Origin: Crocosphaera watsonii WH 8501
GTDB taxonomy: Bacteria; Cyanobacteriota; Cyanobacteriia; Cyanobacteriales; Microcystaceae
Length of the DNA stretch: 64,000 bases
Assembly (NCBI RefSeq): GCF_000167195.1
Contig: NZ_AADV02000005.1
Span: 1 to 64,000, forward strand
Reading direction: 5' to 3'
Below, in pieces: positions 43,901 through 54,310 of the stretch. Position numbers and translations under genes: made by a program. Under the pieces are notes generated by a model. That model had not been told where the DNA came from. It did not search any database and was given only the letters and a program-made list of their open reading frames with translations. Every line of letters starts with the position of its first letter. The first letter of the stretch is position 1.

Positions 43901-45895
43901 CCCGGATTTCTCACAAATTAATTTGAAAGCCCAATCCAGAGATGAAAAATGATAATTTTTAGGACTAATAGAAATTTTGAATATAGATGAATAAAAAAAT
44001 TGACTTTGATTATCCAAAAATTGAGTTTAAGAGGGAATAATTATATTAACTTTTGATTTTCTCCACTATAAATAAGACTAAATGAAAGTATCAGTCAGTC
44101 AACAACTTATGATAGATATCTTTTTTAAAAAACAACTTATTCTACTTATCCAGTATTAGGAATAGTTTTAATTCTTTTGTTAGCAATAGACAAAATATCT
44201 TGATAAGGACAAGCACTAGCTATAGCGATAATAATTCTTCTACAACTAATCTTTATTCTGGCTCCCAACTTAAGAAGATTTAGACGTATTCTTCCCACAG
44301 TTGCTTTAGCCAATGAAGTTTTTTTTAAACAGTGTTGACGAAAAGCATTTATGAGAACATAAGCCCAGGAATGTATCCATAATCTTAGTTTATTACTTTG
44401 AAATGTTTGAGTTGAAGTTCTATCAGCTAACAAGTCTAATTGTTGTTCTTTAATCCGATTTTCCATCTCGCCTCTCGGACAGTATTTTTTTGTATAAAGT
44501 TTTGAGGGTGGAATTTTTGAAGCGGGCAAAGATGTCACCACATGGCGCATTTTTAAGCCATCACTTCCATAACAAACTTTTGTCACTACTCTTCTTTGAC
44601 AACTCCATGACTTTTCTGTTTTATAACGAATAGAGCGATACCAAGTAGAAATTGGTACTAATTTTTTAACTTCTTCTAAATCTTCTTTTTTCTGAAATAA
44701 ACTATCCATTAATTCAGTTATTGGAGCTAGTTTTTTTTCATATTCATGTTTGGCTTTTTCAATTACATCATCCGCTCGTAACTTAAGAACGCCATTTGTT
44801 CCCATAGCTATAACATAATCAACTAAAGGCTGATTTTCACAAAAATAGAAGATTTCTTCACGGGCATAGGCACTATCACCCCTAACTAGGATATGAGTCT
44901 CTGACCATTTTTCTCTAATCAGTCCGATAATTCTTTGTAATTCGTCTAAGGCTCCATCGGCTGGATCTACATTAGATGAACGAAGTTTAGCAACTAATAA
45001 ATGATGCCCACAGAAAATATATAAAGGAGCATAACATACTCCGTGATAATAACTATTAAAAAATGCCCCTTCTTGATTACCATGTACTTGGTCATCCGTG
45101 ACATCCATATCTAATGTAATACTTAAGGGAGGTTTTTTATAAGACTCTAAAAAAAATTCGACAAAAGATTTTTCAATGGCTTCAAAGTTGGGTTCTATTT
45201 TATGATAACGACTCGTTTTTTGGTCGAGAATAGTCTCAGGACAATATTCCAATCTATTAATTGTACTTTTTCCAGCTAACCATCCCTTTTTATCTTCAAG
45301 TTCATTAAGCTTTTCTAAAGCGATCTTAAGGGCAGGATCGTGACGTAATTTATCATGGTCATTGACATCTTCATAGCCTAAAATAATTCCATAAAGCCTT
45401 TGTGCTAATAACTCATGAACGGAATGATCTACATAAGATTTATGACGATGATCTTGAAAATAGTTACCAAACTTCTCGGTAATTCCCAGTTTTTTTCCAA
45501 CTCAGCTATCCAGACAATCCCCGCATCTGAAGTGATTAGTCCCCCATCAAAATTAGCGATTATTTCTTTTCCTTTCTGTTTACTAAAGTTGATTACTTGA
45601 CGAGGGGTTCGGGGATGACTGGGACTCATTAAATCAGTTTAAGGTAAATTGCTTTAATAATTAAATTATAGCATATTTTATTCTAACAATCTAGTACTAT
45701 TAGAGATTTTATTAATAATTTTTTTGGAAAAATGAGTGATTGATTTATCTTTTCATCTTTGTCTAATTCGGGTTGATTTTAACTTAAAATCTGACAACAG
45801 ACTGTTGGTTGGGGAAATCTGCGATCGCTCTGTTCAAACCCACTTCCTGTAAGGCTTCTGTGTTTGGCGATCGCAGATTTTGTGAGAAATTCGGG
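43901..45895 (-). mobile_element. IS1380-family insertion sequence (1995 bp)
   Basis: Ends CCCGGATTTCTCACAAA (43901) and TTTGTGAGAAATTCGGG (ending 45895) are imperfect inverted repeats; a second inverted pair, AAATCTGCGATCGC/GCGATCGCAGATTT (~45814-45880), lies just inside the right end. No target duplication is visible: left flank is rtcB, right flank an unrelated membrane-protein gene. An adjacent deletion or recombination therefore followed insertion. Confidence 0.8.
44146..45629 (-). pseudogene. IS1380 transposase with one frameshift
   Basis: N-terminal part MSPSHPRTPRQVINFSKQKG, then FDGGLITSDAGIVWIAEL, runs to ELPRSL near 45474. A one-base shift there moves it to the frame KFGNYFQDHRHKSYVDHSVH, which continues without a break through LRHDPALKIALEKLNELEDK into the main frame. 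That frame has ITLDMDVTDDQVHG (Asp), ILVRGDSAYAREEIF (Asp), and the ENRIKEQQLDLLADRTST block with the Glu. Single frameshift; otherwise ~490 residues and complete. Confidence 0.85.
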
Positions 45896-46013
45896 TCCAC
45901 CATCCCGTTAAAGCAACTAGAGTAAGGGTGGGTAGTAGCCGAAAAATTACATGAGGTTTATAAGGTTTAGAAGGAGTTAAGGTTTGTTCTATTTTTTCCT
46001 GAGATGTTGTCAT
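45896..46013 (-). pseudogene. Membrane protein, N-terminal stub cut by IS1380
   Basis: Minus-strand ATG at 46011-46013. Product MTTSQEKIEQTLTPSKPYKP then HVIFRLLPTLTLVALTGWW, a single membrane helix, before reaching the IS1380 end. It is probably the start of a membrane protein whose remainder was lost. The stretch from 46014 to 46230 should hold divergent promoters; nothing specific is seen. Confidence 0.45.
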
Positions 46014-46230
46014 TATTAAAATTAGAGCATTATGAGTTTTAACTTATTAAGTTAACATCCTACCGCAATACTAATCAAATTGCTAAAATAATCTGTTGAG
46101 ATAGAGAAACACAATTTATTATCTACATAATAAAATTAACGCTATAATATAAGTCCTTATGTAGTCATTGTTCTGATGACTCGTTAATTTGGGTAAAGAT
46201 AGTTAACAATTAGTCTAAAAATATTTTACT

Positions 46231-48873
46231 ATGTCTTTCGTTGGTCTACATATACACAGTGATTATAGTTTACTCGATGGTGCTTCTCAATTAAACGCTT
46301 TGATTGATCGTGCTTTGGAATTAGAAATGCCGGCGATCGCTTTAACAGATCATGGGGTTATGTATGGGGCGATCGAATTAATTAAAGTTTGTCGCAATAA
46401 AAGTATTAAACCCATCATCGGTAACGAAATGTACGTTATTAATGGGGATATTAAAGAGAAGAAAAAGTATAAAAAATATCATCAAGTCGTCTTAGCAAAA
46501 AATACCCAAGGTTATAAAAATTTAGTTAAATTAACCACAATTTCCCATCTAGAAGGAATGCAAGGAAAAGGTATTTTTGCCCGTCCTTGTATCAATAAAG
46601 AACTATTAGAAGAATATCACGAAGGGTTAATTGTTACCAGTGCTTGTTTAGGGGGAGAGATACCTCAGAGACTTTTAGCAGGAGACTTCAAAGAAGCGAA
46701 GGCAGTAGCAAAAAGGTATCAAAAATTATTTAAAGATGACTTTTACTTAGAAATTCAAGATCACGGTTATGTTCAGGATAGAATTGTTAATACTGGTATT
46801 GCTAAAATTGCCCGTGACTTAGACATTAAAATTGTAGCAACCAATGACTCACATTTTATTTCTTGTTACGATGTAGAAGCACACGACGCATTATTATGTA
46901 TTCAAACTAGGAAACTTATTACCGATGAAAAACGGCTGAGATATAGTGGCACAGAATATTTAAAATCTGCTGATGAAATGCGCTTACTATTTCGGGATCA
47001 TCTTCCTGATGAGATTATAGAAGAGGCCATTAATAATACATTAGAAGTCGCCGAAAAAATTGAACCTTATAAAATTTTAGGAGAACCCCGTATACCTAAC
47101 TATCCAGTACCTGCTGGACACAACCCTGATAGCTTTGTAGAAGAAATAGCTTGGGACGGATTATTAACCCGTTTGAAATGTCGCTCTCGTAGTGAAATTC
47201 CTGATGACTATCGGGAACGGTTAGAATACGAATTAAAAATGTTGCAAAGGATGGGCTTTTCTACATACTTTTTAGTGGTTTGGGACTACATTAAATATGC
47301 CAGAGATAACGGTATTCCCGTGGGACCAGGTAGGGGTTCAGCAGCCGGATCTTTAGTGGCTTATTGTTTAAAAATTACCAATATTGATCCAGTACATCAC
47401 GGCCTATTATTTGAGAGATTTTTAAACCCTGAAAGAAAATCAATGCCCGATGTTGATACAGATTTTTGTATCGAAAGACGAGACGAGATGATTCAATATG
47501 TTACCAGAAAGTATGGAGAAGCTAATGTTGCTCAGATTATTACCTTTAACCGCATGACATCAAAAGCAGTGTTAAAAGATGTGGCTAGAGTATTAAATAT
47601 TCCCTATGCTGAGTCAGATAAAATGACAAAAATGATCCCAGTTTCAAGGGGTAAACCAGCTAAATTAAAAGTCATGGTTTCTGATAAAACACCAACTCCA
47701 GAATTTAAAGAAAGGTATGATAACGATCCCACTGTCCATCGTTGGGTTGACATGGCTATTCGTATCGAAGGAACCAATAAAACTTTCGGGGTTCATGCTG
47801 CCGGGGTGGTTATTTCTTCTGAACCTTTGGATCAAGTTGTTCCCCTACAAAAAAATAATGACGGGGCAGTTATTACCCAATATTATATGGAAGATTTAGA
47901 GTCCTTGGGATTATTAAAAATGGACTTTTTAGGGTTAAGAAATTTAACCACAATTCAACGCACTGCTGATTTAATAAAACAAAATAAAAGGGTAGAATTA
48001 GACTTAGATCAACTACCCTTAGATGAAAGAAAAGCATTAGAAATTATTGCCAAAGGAACAGAAAAAAGACTACCACCCGATGTACAAAAAACTTACAAAC
48101 TTTTAGAAAAAGGAGATTTAGAAGGTATCTTTCAGTTAGAGTCATCGGGGATGAAAGAGATTGTAAAAAACTTAAAACCGTCAGGAATTGAAGATATTTC
48201 TTCTATTTTAGCCCTCTATCGTCCGGGTCCCTTGGATGCAGGATTAATTCCTAAATTTATTAACCGTAAACACGGACGAGAAGACATTGTTTATCAACAT
48301 AAATTATTAGAACCCATCCTAAAAGAAACCTACGCAGTATTAGTTTATCAAGAACAAATTATGAAAATGGCGCAGGATCTAGCCGGTTATTCTTTAGGAG
48401 AAGCTGACTTATTACGTCGGGCCATGGGTAAGAAAAAAATATCAGAAATGACCAAACATCGAGAAATTTTTATCGATGGTTCCACAAAAAATGGTGTTTC
48501 TCAAGCTATTGCAGAAGATTTATTTGAGCAAATGATCAAATTTGCAGAATATTGTTTAAGTTATGATACAGAAATTTTAACCGTTGAATATGGAGCGATG
48601 TACATTGGAAAAATAGTCGAAGAAAACATAAATTGTACCGTTTATACAGTAGATAAAAATGGTTTTGTTTATACTCAAACCATTGCCCAATGGCATAATA
48701 GAGGAGAACAAGAAATATTTGAATATGATCTAGAAGATGGTTCAAAAATCAAAGCAACAAAAGACCATAAATTTATGACAATAGATGGTGAAATGTTGCC
48801 CATTGATGAGATTTTTGAGAAAAATTTAGACCTTAAACAGGTAGTGTCTCATCCTGATGATTATCTTGTGTAA
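46231..48873 (+). CDS. dnaE: DNA polymerase III alpha subunit, N-terminal half with split N-intein
   Basis: 880 residues. Residues 1-774 are the N-extein: PHP domain ([26 protein letters not shown]), polymerase palm with PDVDTDF and [15 protein letters not shown], and fingers, ending [11 protein letters not shown]. From Cys775 ([20 protein letters not shown]) 106 residues of N-intein follow and the gene stops. As known in cyanobacteria, the second half (C-intein plus C-extein) is a separate distant gene, and trans-splicing joins the halves through Y-C. It is complete for a split dnaE-N. No neighbouring partner gene is in the window. Confidence 0.97.
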   Translation: MSFVGLHIHSDYSLLDGASQLNALIDRALELEMPAIALTDHGVMYGAIELIKVCRNKSIKPIIGNEMYVINGDIKEKKKYKKYHQVVLAKNTQGYKNLVKLTTISHLEGMQGKGIFARPCINKELLEEYHEGLIVTSACLGGEIPQRLLAGDFKEAKAVAKRYQKLFKDDFYLEIQDHGYVQDRIVNTGIAKIARDLDIKIVATNDSHFISCYDVEAHDALLCIQTRKLITDEKRLRYSGTEYLKSADEMRLLFRDHLPDEIIEEAINNTLEVAEKIEPYKILGEPRIPNYPVPAGHNPDSFVEEIAWDGLLTRLKCRSRSEIPDDYRERLEYELKMLQRMGFSTYFLVVWDYIKYARDNGIPVGPGRGSAAGSLVAYCLKITNIDPVHHGLLFERFLNPERKSMPDVDTDFCIERRDEMIQYVTRKYGEANVAQIITFNRMTSKAVLKDVARVLNIPYAESDKMTKMIPVSRGKPAKLKVMVSDKTPTPEFKERYDNDPTVHRWVDMAIRIEGTNKTFGVHAAGVVISSEPLDQVVPLQKNNDGAVITQYYMEDLESLGLLKMDFLGLRNLTTIQRTADLIKQNKRVELDLDQLPLDERKALEIIAKGTEKRLPPDVQKTYKLLEKGDLEGIFQLESSGMKEIVKNLKPSGIEDISSILALYRPGPLDAGLIPKFINRKHGREDIVYQHKLLEPILKETYAVLVYQEQIMKMAQDLAGYSLGEADLLRRAMGKKKISEMTKHREIFIDGSTKNGVSQAIAEDLFEQMIKFAEYCLSYDTEILTVEYGAMYIGKIVEENINCTVYTVDKNGFVYTQTIAQWHNRGEQEIFEYDLEDGSKIKATKDHKFMTIDGEMLPIDEIFEKNLDLKQVVSHPDDYLV
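48553..48870 (+). other. Split DnaE N-intein (Int-N)
   Basis: Block [11 protein letters not shown] with Cys1 as nucleophile; block [10 protein letters not shown] holding the TxxH histidine (intein residues 69-73), then [20 protein letters not shown]. The tail VSHPDDYLV follows the usual N-intein end. Strongly resembles the fast Npu/Cwa group. Splicing needs the C-intein encoded elsewhere. Confidence 0.95.
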
Positions 48874-48883
48874 ACCCATTAAA

Positions 48884-49022
48884 TTATTCTTCAAGCAACC
48901 CATAAATTTTGATTGTTTGATCTGCATCATAACTGACCACCCACTCCCGATTGGAACTCAGACAAATAGCTTGAATAGGTGATCTATTTCCTGATAAAGT
49001 GCAAATCTTCTGATTAATATCT
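48884..49022 (-). pseudogene. WD40-repeat protein, C-terminal fragment cut by IS1182-like element
   Basis: Minus-strand frame DINQKICTLSGNRSPIQAIC then LSSNREWVVSYDADQTIKIY and GLLEE before the stop. This is one WD40 blade: the GH-equivalent at the start (LSGNRSPIQAICLSSN) and DQTIKIY in place of D-x-T-I-K-(V/I)-W. The rest is missing beyond the IS at 49023. It lies eleven bases after the dnaE stop, convergent. Confidence 0.65.
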
Positions 49023-50715
49023 AGGGTTTGCTGAATAAAAGCAAAACCCTATTCTTTAAGAGGTTACACCCATATTCGCGATCGCAAAAAAGATCAGCTT
49101 TGTCGGCTACAAACCGCTATAATTGGTAGAAACACCTCCCAGTTGTTGGTCAAGAACAAATGTATCGAAAAGAGGAGCAACCTTTACCGCCCCCAGAAAA
49201 ATTTGAATTACCTTTCGAGGGCAAATTGTCCCCCAATAATCGTTGGGTAATCATGGCAGAGTTGATACCTTGGGATGATTTTGAGGAAGAATATGCTAAA
49301 CTTTTTTCAGCAGAAAAAGGTGCGCCAGCCAAACTATTTAGAATGGCATTAGGGACATTAATTATTAAGGAAAAATTAGGAACAAGTGATAGAGAAACTA
49401 TAGAACAGATTAGAGAAAATCCCTATCTACAATACTTTATAGGTTTAAATTGTTATCAACAAGAGCCACCACTGGAATCTTCAATGTTAGTTCATTTTAG
49501 GAAAAGAATTGATGGAGAATTGATAAACAAAATCAATAAAAAAATAGTAAAAAGAGAAATAGACAAGAGTGATAAAGAAGTAAAAAAAAAGGATTGTCTC
49601 CAAGAAAAAGGAGAAAAAATAAAAAATAAAGGTAAACTAATTTTAGATGCGACTTGTGCGCCAGCAGACATCAAATACCCAACGGATTTAGGCATATTAA
49701 ATCAAGCCAGAATTGAGATAGAAAGAATAATAGATAATCTTTATAAACCATTAAGAGTAAAATTGAGAAAAAAGCCAAGAACTTCTAGAATAATTGCTAG
49801 AAAGGAATACTTAAAAGTAGCTAAAAAACGAAAAGTATCTTATCAAGAAAGAAGAAAAGCTATCGGGAAACAGTTAAAATAACTTAAGAAAAATTTAGGA
49901 AATATAGAAGACTTAATTCAAGCTGGGGCTTCCCAGGAAAATCTGAGTAAAAGACAGAAAAATTGTCTAGAGACTATCAAAAAAGTTTATGAACAACAAC
50001 AGTCAATGTGGGAGAATAAGACCCAGAGTGTTCCTCAAAGAATTGTAAGTTTAACTCAACCGCATATTCGTCCAATAGTGAGGGGAAAAGCAGGAAAACC
50101 AATAGAGTTTGGAGCTAAACTCTTAGTAAGCTGTGTAGATAACTATGTGTTTCTAGACAAAATAAGTTGGGAAAACTTCAATGAATCTTGTCATTTAAAA
50201 GAACAAGTAGAAAAGTATAAAGAAACGTTTGGCTATTATCCCGAATCCGTCCATGTAGATAAAATTTATCGAACTAGGGAAAACAGAAATTGGTGTAAGG
50301 AAAGAGGGATAAGAATCAGTGGTCCGAAGTTAGGAAGACCTCCGAAAAATGTCAGTGAAGAAGAAAAGAAACAAGCCCACTCCGATGAATGCTTCCGTAA
50401 TGCTATTGAGGGAAAGTTTGGACAAGCTAAACGAAGATTTAGCCTAAATCTCGTGATGAAAAAACTCCCTGAAACCTCCATTACATCTATTGCTATTACA
50501 TTTTTAGTTGTCAATCTTTCTAAACTTCTGAGGCAGTTTTTGTCGTTTTTTTTGTCCTTATTTACTAATAATAGAACAGGGGAACTCATCAAACCGCCTT
50601 TCATTAATTTTGATTATACTTTAAACAATTTTTGTGTACTAAAACTTATTGATTTGTCAGAAAATTCTTGGTCAAAAGTGGCATAAATTTTGGAGAAACT
50701 TTTTCAGCAAACCCT
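49023..50715 (+). mobile_element. IS1182/IS5-like element, full length, nonsense in transposase (1693 bp)
   Basis: Left tip AGGGTTTGCTGAATAAAAGC and right tip TTTTTCAGCAAACCCT, the same length as the copy at 27248. Left flank AATATCT, right flank AAGTATG; no duplication seen. It separates a WD40 gene fragment from a dynamin-like gene fragment, both facing left, so genes on both sides are truncated. Confidence 0.9.
49160..50686 (+). pseudogene. IS1182/IS5-like transposase with nonsense codon
   Basis: Identical in layout to the intact 508-residue copy, but codon 241 is TAA (AAATAACTTAAG) where the intact copy has TAC (Tyr). This yields 240 residues; the rest from ATG 50006 encodes the catalytic core VHVDKIYRTREN and IEGKFGQAKRRFS. 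Both ends of the element are intact, so it could be moved in trans by the copy at 27385. Confidence 0.9.
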
Positions 50716-52210
50716 AAGTATGTTCGGTCAATTTTGCTGATTCTTTTATCAGTTTCTCCCAGGACTTCCATCGTATCAGATTCCTCCCAAAATTGCCGTT
50801 GATCATCGGTACGAATCTCTTTAGCAAAATTTATAACCTGTTGTTTCAATTGCTCTAAAAAGTTGCGGAATTTTTGATTAATCGCAACTGCTTGCATTTC
50901 CGCTTCAAGATTGGTGCTTTGGCTGTATTGATCATCAAGGGGTTTCAATAAAGTATCCAGAATGCGAATCCCCTGTAATAGTTCTTTTTTAGCATCGGCA
51001 ATAAATTGATCTTTTGCTTCTGTGTTTAAGTAATTAAAGAGAGATTCACTAAAATCAGAAAAAGAGACAATATCGGGATGACTAAGAAGGGATTTTGCTT
51101 TTTCTTGATCAAGATCGTTTAAGTCATTAATAATTCCCGATTTCGTCAAATTGTCAAGGTGATTTTTAAGTTTTTGACTGTCTTCAATTGTTTCTTCTGC
51201 TGTTGCTTTTAACAGTAAGTAATTGAGAGCAGAAGTTTGAAATTGTCTGTTTTTTCTGTCGTCGTTGATACCAAAGTTATATTCTTTAACTCGTTTATCA
51301 AAGCTATTTAAAGCTTCTTATTGTTGTGTCTTATTGGGTAAATCCCATTGATTAATGACCCAAAAAGCTCGCTGAATAATGGTTGGGTTATTTTTATTAA
51401 TCTGGGATAGAAACTCTATTTCTTGTCCTTGAAGCACTTTAAAAGGACTCATACAAACCACAAAAGCTTTAGCTTTTTCTTTGATGTAATCCTTGGTGAA
51501 TTCGACGTGACGCTTATTGTCAACCCCTAAACCGGGTAAATCAACTAAAACAATGTCATTATCGATATTAAGTTCCTCTAAAAAAACCTCCACTTTATCC
51601 ACATAAATTGCCCCAGCATACCCCTCTACATAATTTTTGAGTTCTGATAGAGCAATTTCTTTTTTCCCTTTATATTCATCATTTCCGAAATTACGTAAGA
51701 GGGATTGTAATTTCATTAACTCTTGTTGATCAATAGCAATTTCATGGTTTTTTCGTAGGCTTCTACTGCTGCTTTAATTCGTTGTAAATGAGCACCTGGC
51801 AGTTCATTTTTTTGTCGTTTTAAGTCTTTACTAATTTTGGTAGAAATTTCACTAACAAAACTATCCCAAAGCTCCATTCTTGCTTGATCACTCATAAAGT
51901 GAATAAACCCCTGCTCTTTATCACCTTTTTTCACAATTGTCGGAAAAGCAGTGGTAGACTCGTTGGCTTCAGGTAAAATTTCTCGGCCTAAAATCCCATT
52001 AATAATAGTAGATTTACCAGCAGAATATGAACCTAAGAAAGCAACAGGAAACTCGGTTTGTTGTAATTTTTGAATCCAACCTTGTTTTTTCTCAATAATG
52101 GCTTTTTTACTGTCCTCCATACCTACGTAAGGGAGAACATTTGTATAAATCTCAAAAAATTTGTTAAATTGTTTAATGGTCAACTGGGACTGTTCATGAA
52201 GCATAGCCAT
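50716..52210 (-). pseudogene. Bacterial dynamin-like GTPase, multiply broken
   Basis: Start MAMLHEQSQLTIKQFNKFFE (ATG at 52208-52210, GAGGAAA before it). The GTPase has P-loop GSYSAGKSTIINGILG, the Thr switch STTAFPTIV, DLPGLGVDN, and NQWD. Three lesions: a one-base frameshift near 51745 (TMKLLL against EIAIDQQELMKLQSLL), an in-frame TAA at 51318-51320 after NKTQQ, and loss of the C-terminal part where the IS1182-like element begins at 50716 (after KISKIDRTYL). Bacterial dynamins remodel membranes and some defend against phage. Inactive here. Confidence 0.8.
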
Positions 52211-52723
52211 GGATATTTTCCTCAAGGTATAAGAGTAATGCTACTGAAGTATAACCTTCACTATGTATTCGTGATCGGATGGGATAATTATGCACTTTTT
52301 CTGGATTAGAAGTGGGAAGAGAAAGGGCTGAACATTGAAATTATAGGCTAATTTCACCCAAATTACGTCTTTTTCTCTAATTAATATTAATCATTGTTTC
52401 TAGAGCAAATAGCATATATTAATGTTTCCGCTAATAGTGCGATCGCAAATAATTCCCAATCATTATGAATTATTTAAGTAATCTATTTCCAAATAACGCT
52501 TCATCGTAACGTTTTTGAAAGATTTATTACCATAGAATGTGACAATTATTAAACTGTCCCTCATCTATTGAATTTAAAAAGGGATCACTCTAGGATTATA
52601 TTATATCGATCATCAATCGGTACTATGTGGTGTGAGTGAGTTAGTAGAAAAACACTTGGGGTCGAAACACGGCAAGACTCCCGGGTGTTTTTCTCATTTT
52701 GGCCAAACCACCCTAAAAAAATA
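52211..52723. other. 513-bp intergenic region
   Basis: AT-rich with one GCGATCGC site near 52440, and, just before the next gene, a strong hairpin (listed separately). No other gene recognised on either strand; it separates divergent genes. Confidence 0.5.
52649..52691 (+). ncRNA. Hairpin with U-run before gene at 52724; attenuator or small-RNA end
   Basis: AAAACACTTGGG pairs with CCCGGGTGTTTT (12 bp, two G-T) around a 19-base loop containing CGAAACACGGC, followed by TCTCATTTT. It is shaped like an intrinsic terminator yet lies only ~32 bases upstream of a start codon. So it may be the 3' end of a short transcript or a transcription attenuator in the leader. No known riboswitch or Yfr family is recognised. 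Confidence 0.4.
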
Positions 52724-53203
52724 ATGTATCTTAATAATTTTACACTTCGTATTGTTGAAGGCAAAGAATTAGAAAACGGTTACGTTGAACTTATTCACAA
52801 TACTCAATATAGAGTTATTTTAGGTAATCAAAAACCCGTTCGTTGTGATGCTTACCTAGAAATTGACGGTAAACACCTTGGGACTTGGCGACTTCACCCT
52901 TATTATTCTATCACCTTAGAAAGACCGGCACATGATGATGGACGTTTTACATTTTATCAATTAGGAACCACAGAAGCTTATAGTGCTGGCTTAGTGGAAG
53001 GAGATCCCAAGTTAGGACTTATTAAAGCAATTTTTACCCCAGAACTGACTCAAAAAGAACCCCAATGGATGTCAGCAGAGTCGATGGAAGTGGGGAATAG
53101 AAATCAAAGAACCGCCAAAAAATCTGCTAGAGGTTATGCACCTGGGGGAACCGGACTATCAGGTAAAAGTGATCAAGAGTTCATTACTGCTTCGTCTAGG
53201 TAG
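52724..53203 (+). CDS. Hypothetical protein, beta-rich N-domain with disordered tail
   Basis: The start is placed at the ATG of MYLNNFTLRIVEGKELENGY; an upstream GTG would translate through the terminator-like hairpin. 159 residues. Residues 1-~105 alternate polar and hydrophobic (YVELIHNTQYRVILGNQ, RCDAYLEIDGKHLGTWRL, GRFTFYQLGTTEAY) like a small beta domain. The tail (~120-159) is polar with GYAPGGTGLSGKS and likely unstructured. Not recognised. It is intact and sits alone between a leader hairpin and the TnpB remnant. Confidence 0.65.
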   Translation: MYLNNFTLRIVEGKELENGYVELIHNTQYRVILGNQKPVRCDAYLEIDGKHLGTWRLHPYYSITLERPAHDDGRFTFYQLGTTEAYSAGLVEGDPKLGLIKAIFTPELTQKEPQWMSAESMEVGNRNQRTAKKSARGYAPGGTGLSGKSDQEFITASSR

Positions 53204-53321
53204 CTAAAACCTATCTATATATTCTAAAATATTATAAATATTAGTAGATTATAGGAGTAAGTCACCGACTGAAAACGAAGATAATATGCTAGAATGAGTC
53301 TAGAGTTAATTACTCATAGTA

Positions 53322-54234
53322 ATGGCTAAAAAAAAGTCTCTAAAAGCTAAATTAACACGGATAAGTCGGTCTAAACAAAAGACTGATAAACCCGTGTATC
53401 AAAGGCTGATAGGGATTGAAAGTAAAATAGAATATCATCCATTTCTAGAAGATTGGGGTAATGAATATCAAAGTCTTTTACGCAGGGCTTTAAATGATAG
53501 ACAAAAAGGAATATCCGAAACTGAAATAGAGAAAAGTTACCAAAAAAAGTACAATATTCAATGGGCATGGGCTGATAGTTTAGCCACAAATGCTAGTTCT
53601 GTATTTGAGCAATTAACTACAGCTAAACAAAATCAAATAGAACTCCTTGAAACTGATGTAAAATCAGGATTCATGAAAGTAGGAGAAAATCTAGAAGCTT
53701 TAGATAATGCTTACTGTAATCCAACTCATTCTTCGACAAGAAACTTTAAGAAGAAATTATTAGGAGTTAAATCGAAACTAGAAAGATTAGTCAGATATTG
53801 GGATGGTGAAGTATATGGCTAAATATGGGCTTAATTCAGCTTATGCGGCGGCCATGGTGATTGCCAGACGAGCATTAGGGTTTTCTGAAAGGATAACTCG
53901 TTCTAAGGAGCCAATAATAGGAATTTGCATCTCCTCACCAGAGGATAAGGAGGTGCAATCATGGGGTCAATGGGGGAAAATCTGTAAACTTCTTCGTGAG
54001 CAGAAAATCTCCCGACACCAAATGTTTGAATCAGCGAAAGTCCTAGAGGCACTGCAAGCGGTGCGACCGAACCGCCGTCTTACGGCGGATTCGCAAGCGC
54101 ACCGTGCAGTTTCCCGAAGCAGAAGGGGGAAATCTCCTGCCAGAAGTCGAAGGAAAGTTAAATCTACTTCTCTACCAGTAGTTTTTTCAAACAGTCAAAT
54201 CCACGGGGAGTCACCGATGCCCCAAAACTGTTAG
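53322..54234 (+). pseudogene. IS200/IS605 TnpB-related protein, central part deleted
   Basis: The N-terminal frame (53322-53822, 166 residues: YQRLIGIESKIEYHPFLEDW, QLTTAKQNQIELLETDVKSG, NFKKKLLGVKSKLERL) looks like the start of the long cyanobacterial TnpB-related proteins. The second, overlapping frame (from ~53803) begins KYGLNSAYAAAMVIARRALG then FSERI, the family's usual C-terminal helix after the last RuvC aspartate. Everything between (first RuvC Asp, Glu, the zinc finger) is gone, roughly 300 codons, and the two ends are out of frame. No TnpA is present. The region after the helix is GC-rich and folds strongly (see RNA entry). Confidence 0.65.
54050..54132 (+). ncRNA. Candidate guide-RNA scaffold at the 3' end of the TnpB remnant
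   Basis: Nested stems: ACTGCA/TGCAGT (54050-54055 with 54105-54110), GGTGCG/CGCACC (54059-54064 with 54098-54103), and CCGCCG/CGGCGG with a 5-base loop (54072-54088). Next comes TTTCCC/GGGAAA (54111-54132). Farther on, GGGG...CCCC (54209-54227) may be the transposon right-end hairpin. TnpB guide RNAs come from exactly this 3' part of the element. GC content is well above the surroundings. Inference from pairing only. Confidence 0.5.
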
Positions 54235-54310
54235 TCTGACAACAGATTGTTAGATATTAATAGGTTTTTAGTAGGTGCTATTAATCAAACAAAACTTGTT
54301 AAGCTTATCT

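Noticed and set aside
52649-52691. Yfr1/Yfr2-type small RNA before 52724
   Set aside because: The Yfr1 core ACTCCTCACAC and the repeated Yfr2 GGAAACA motif are absent.
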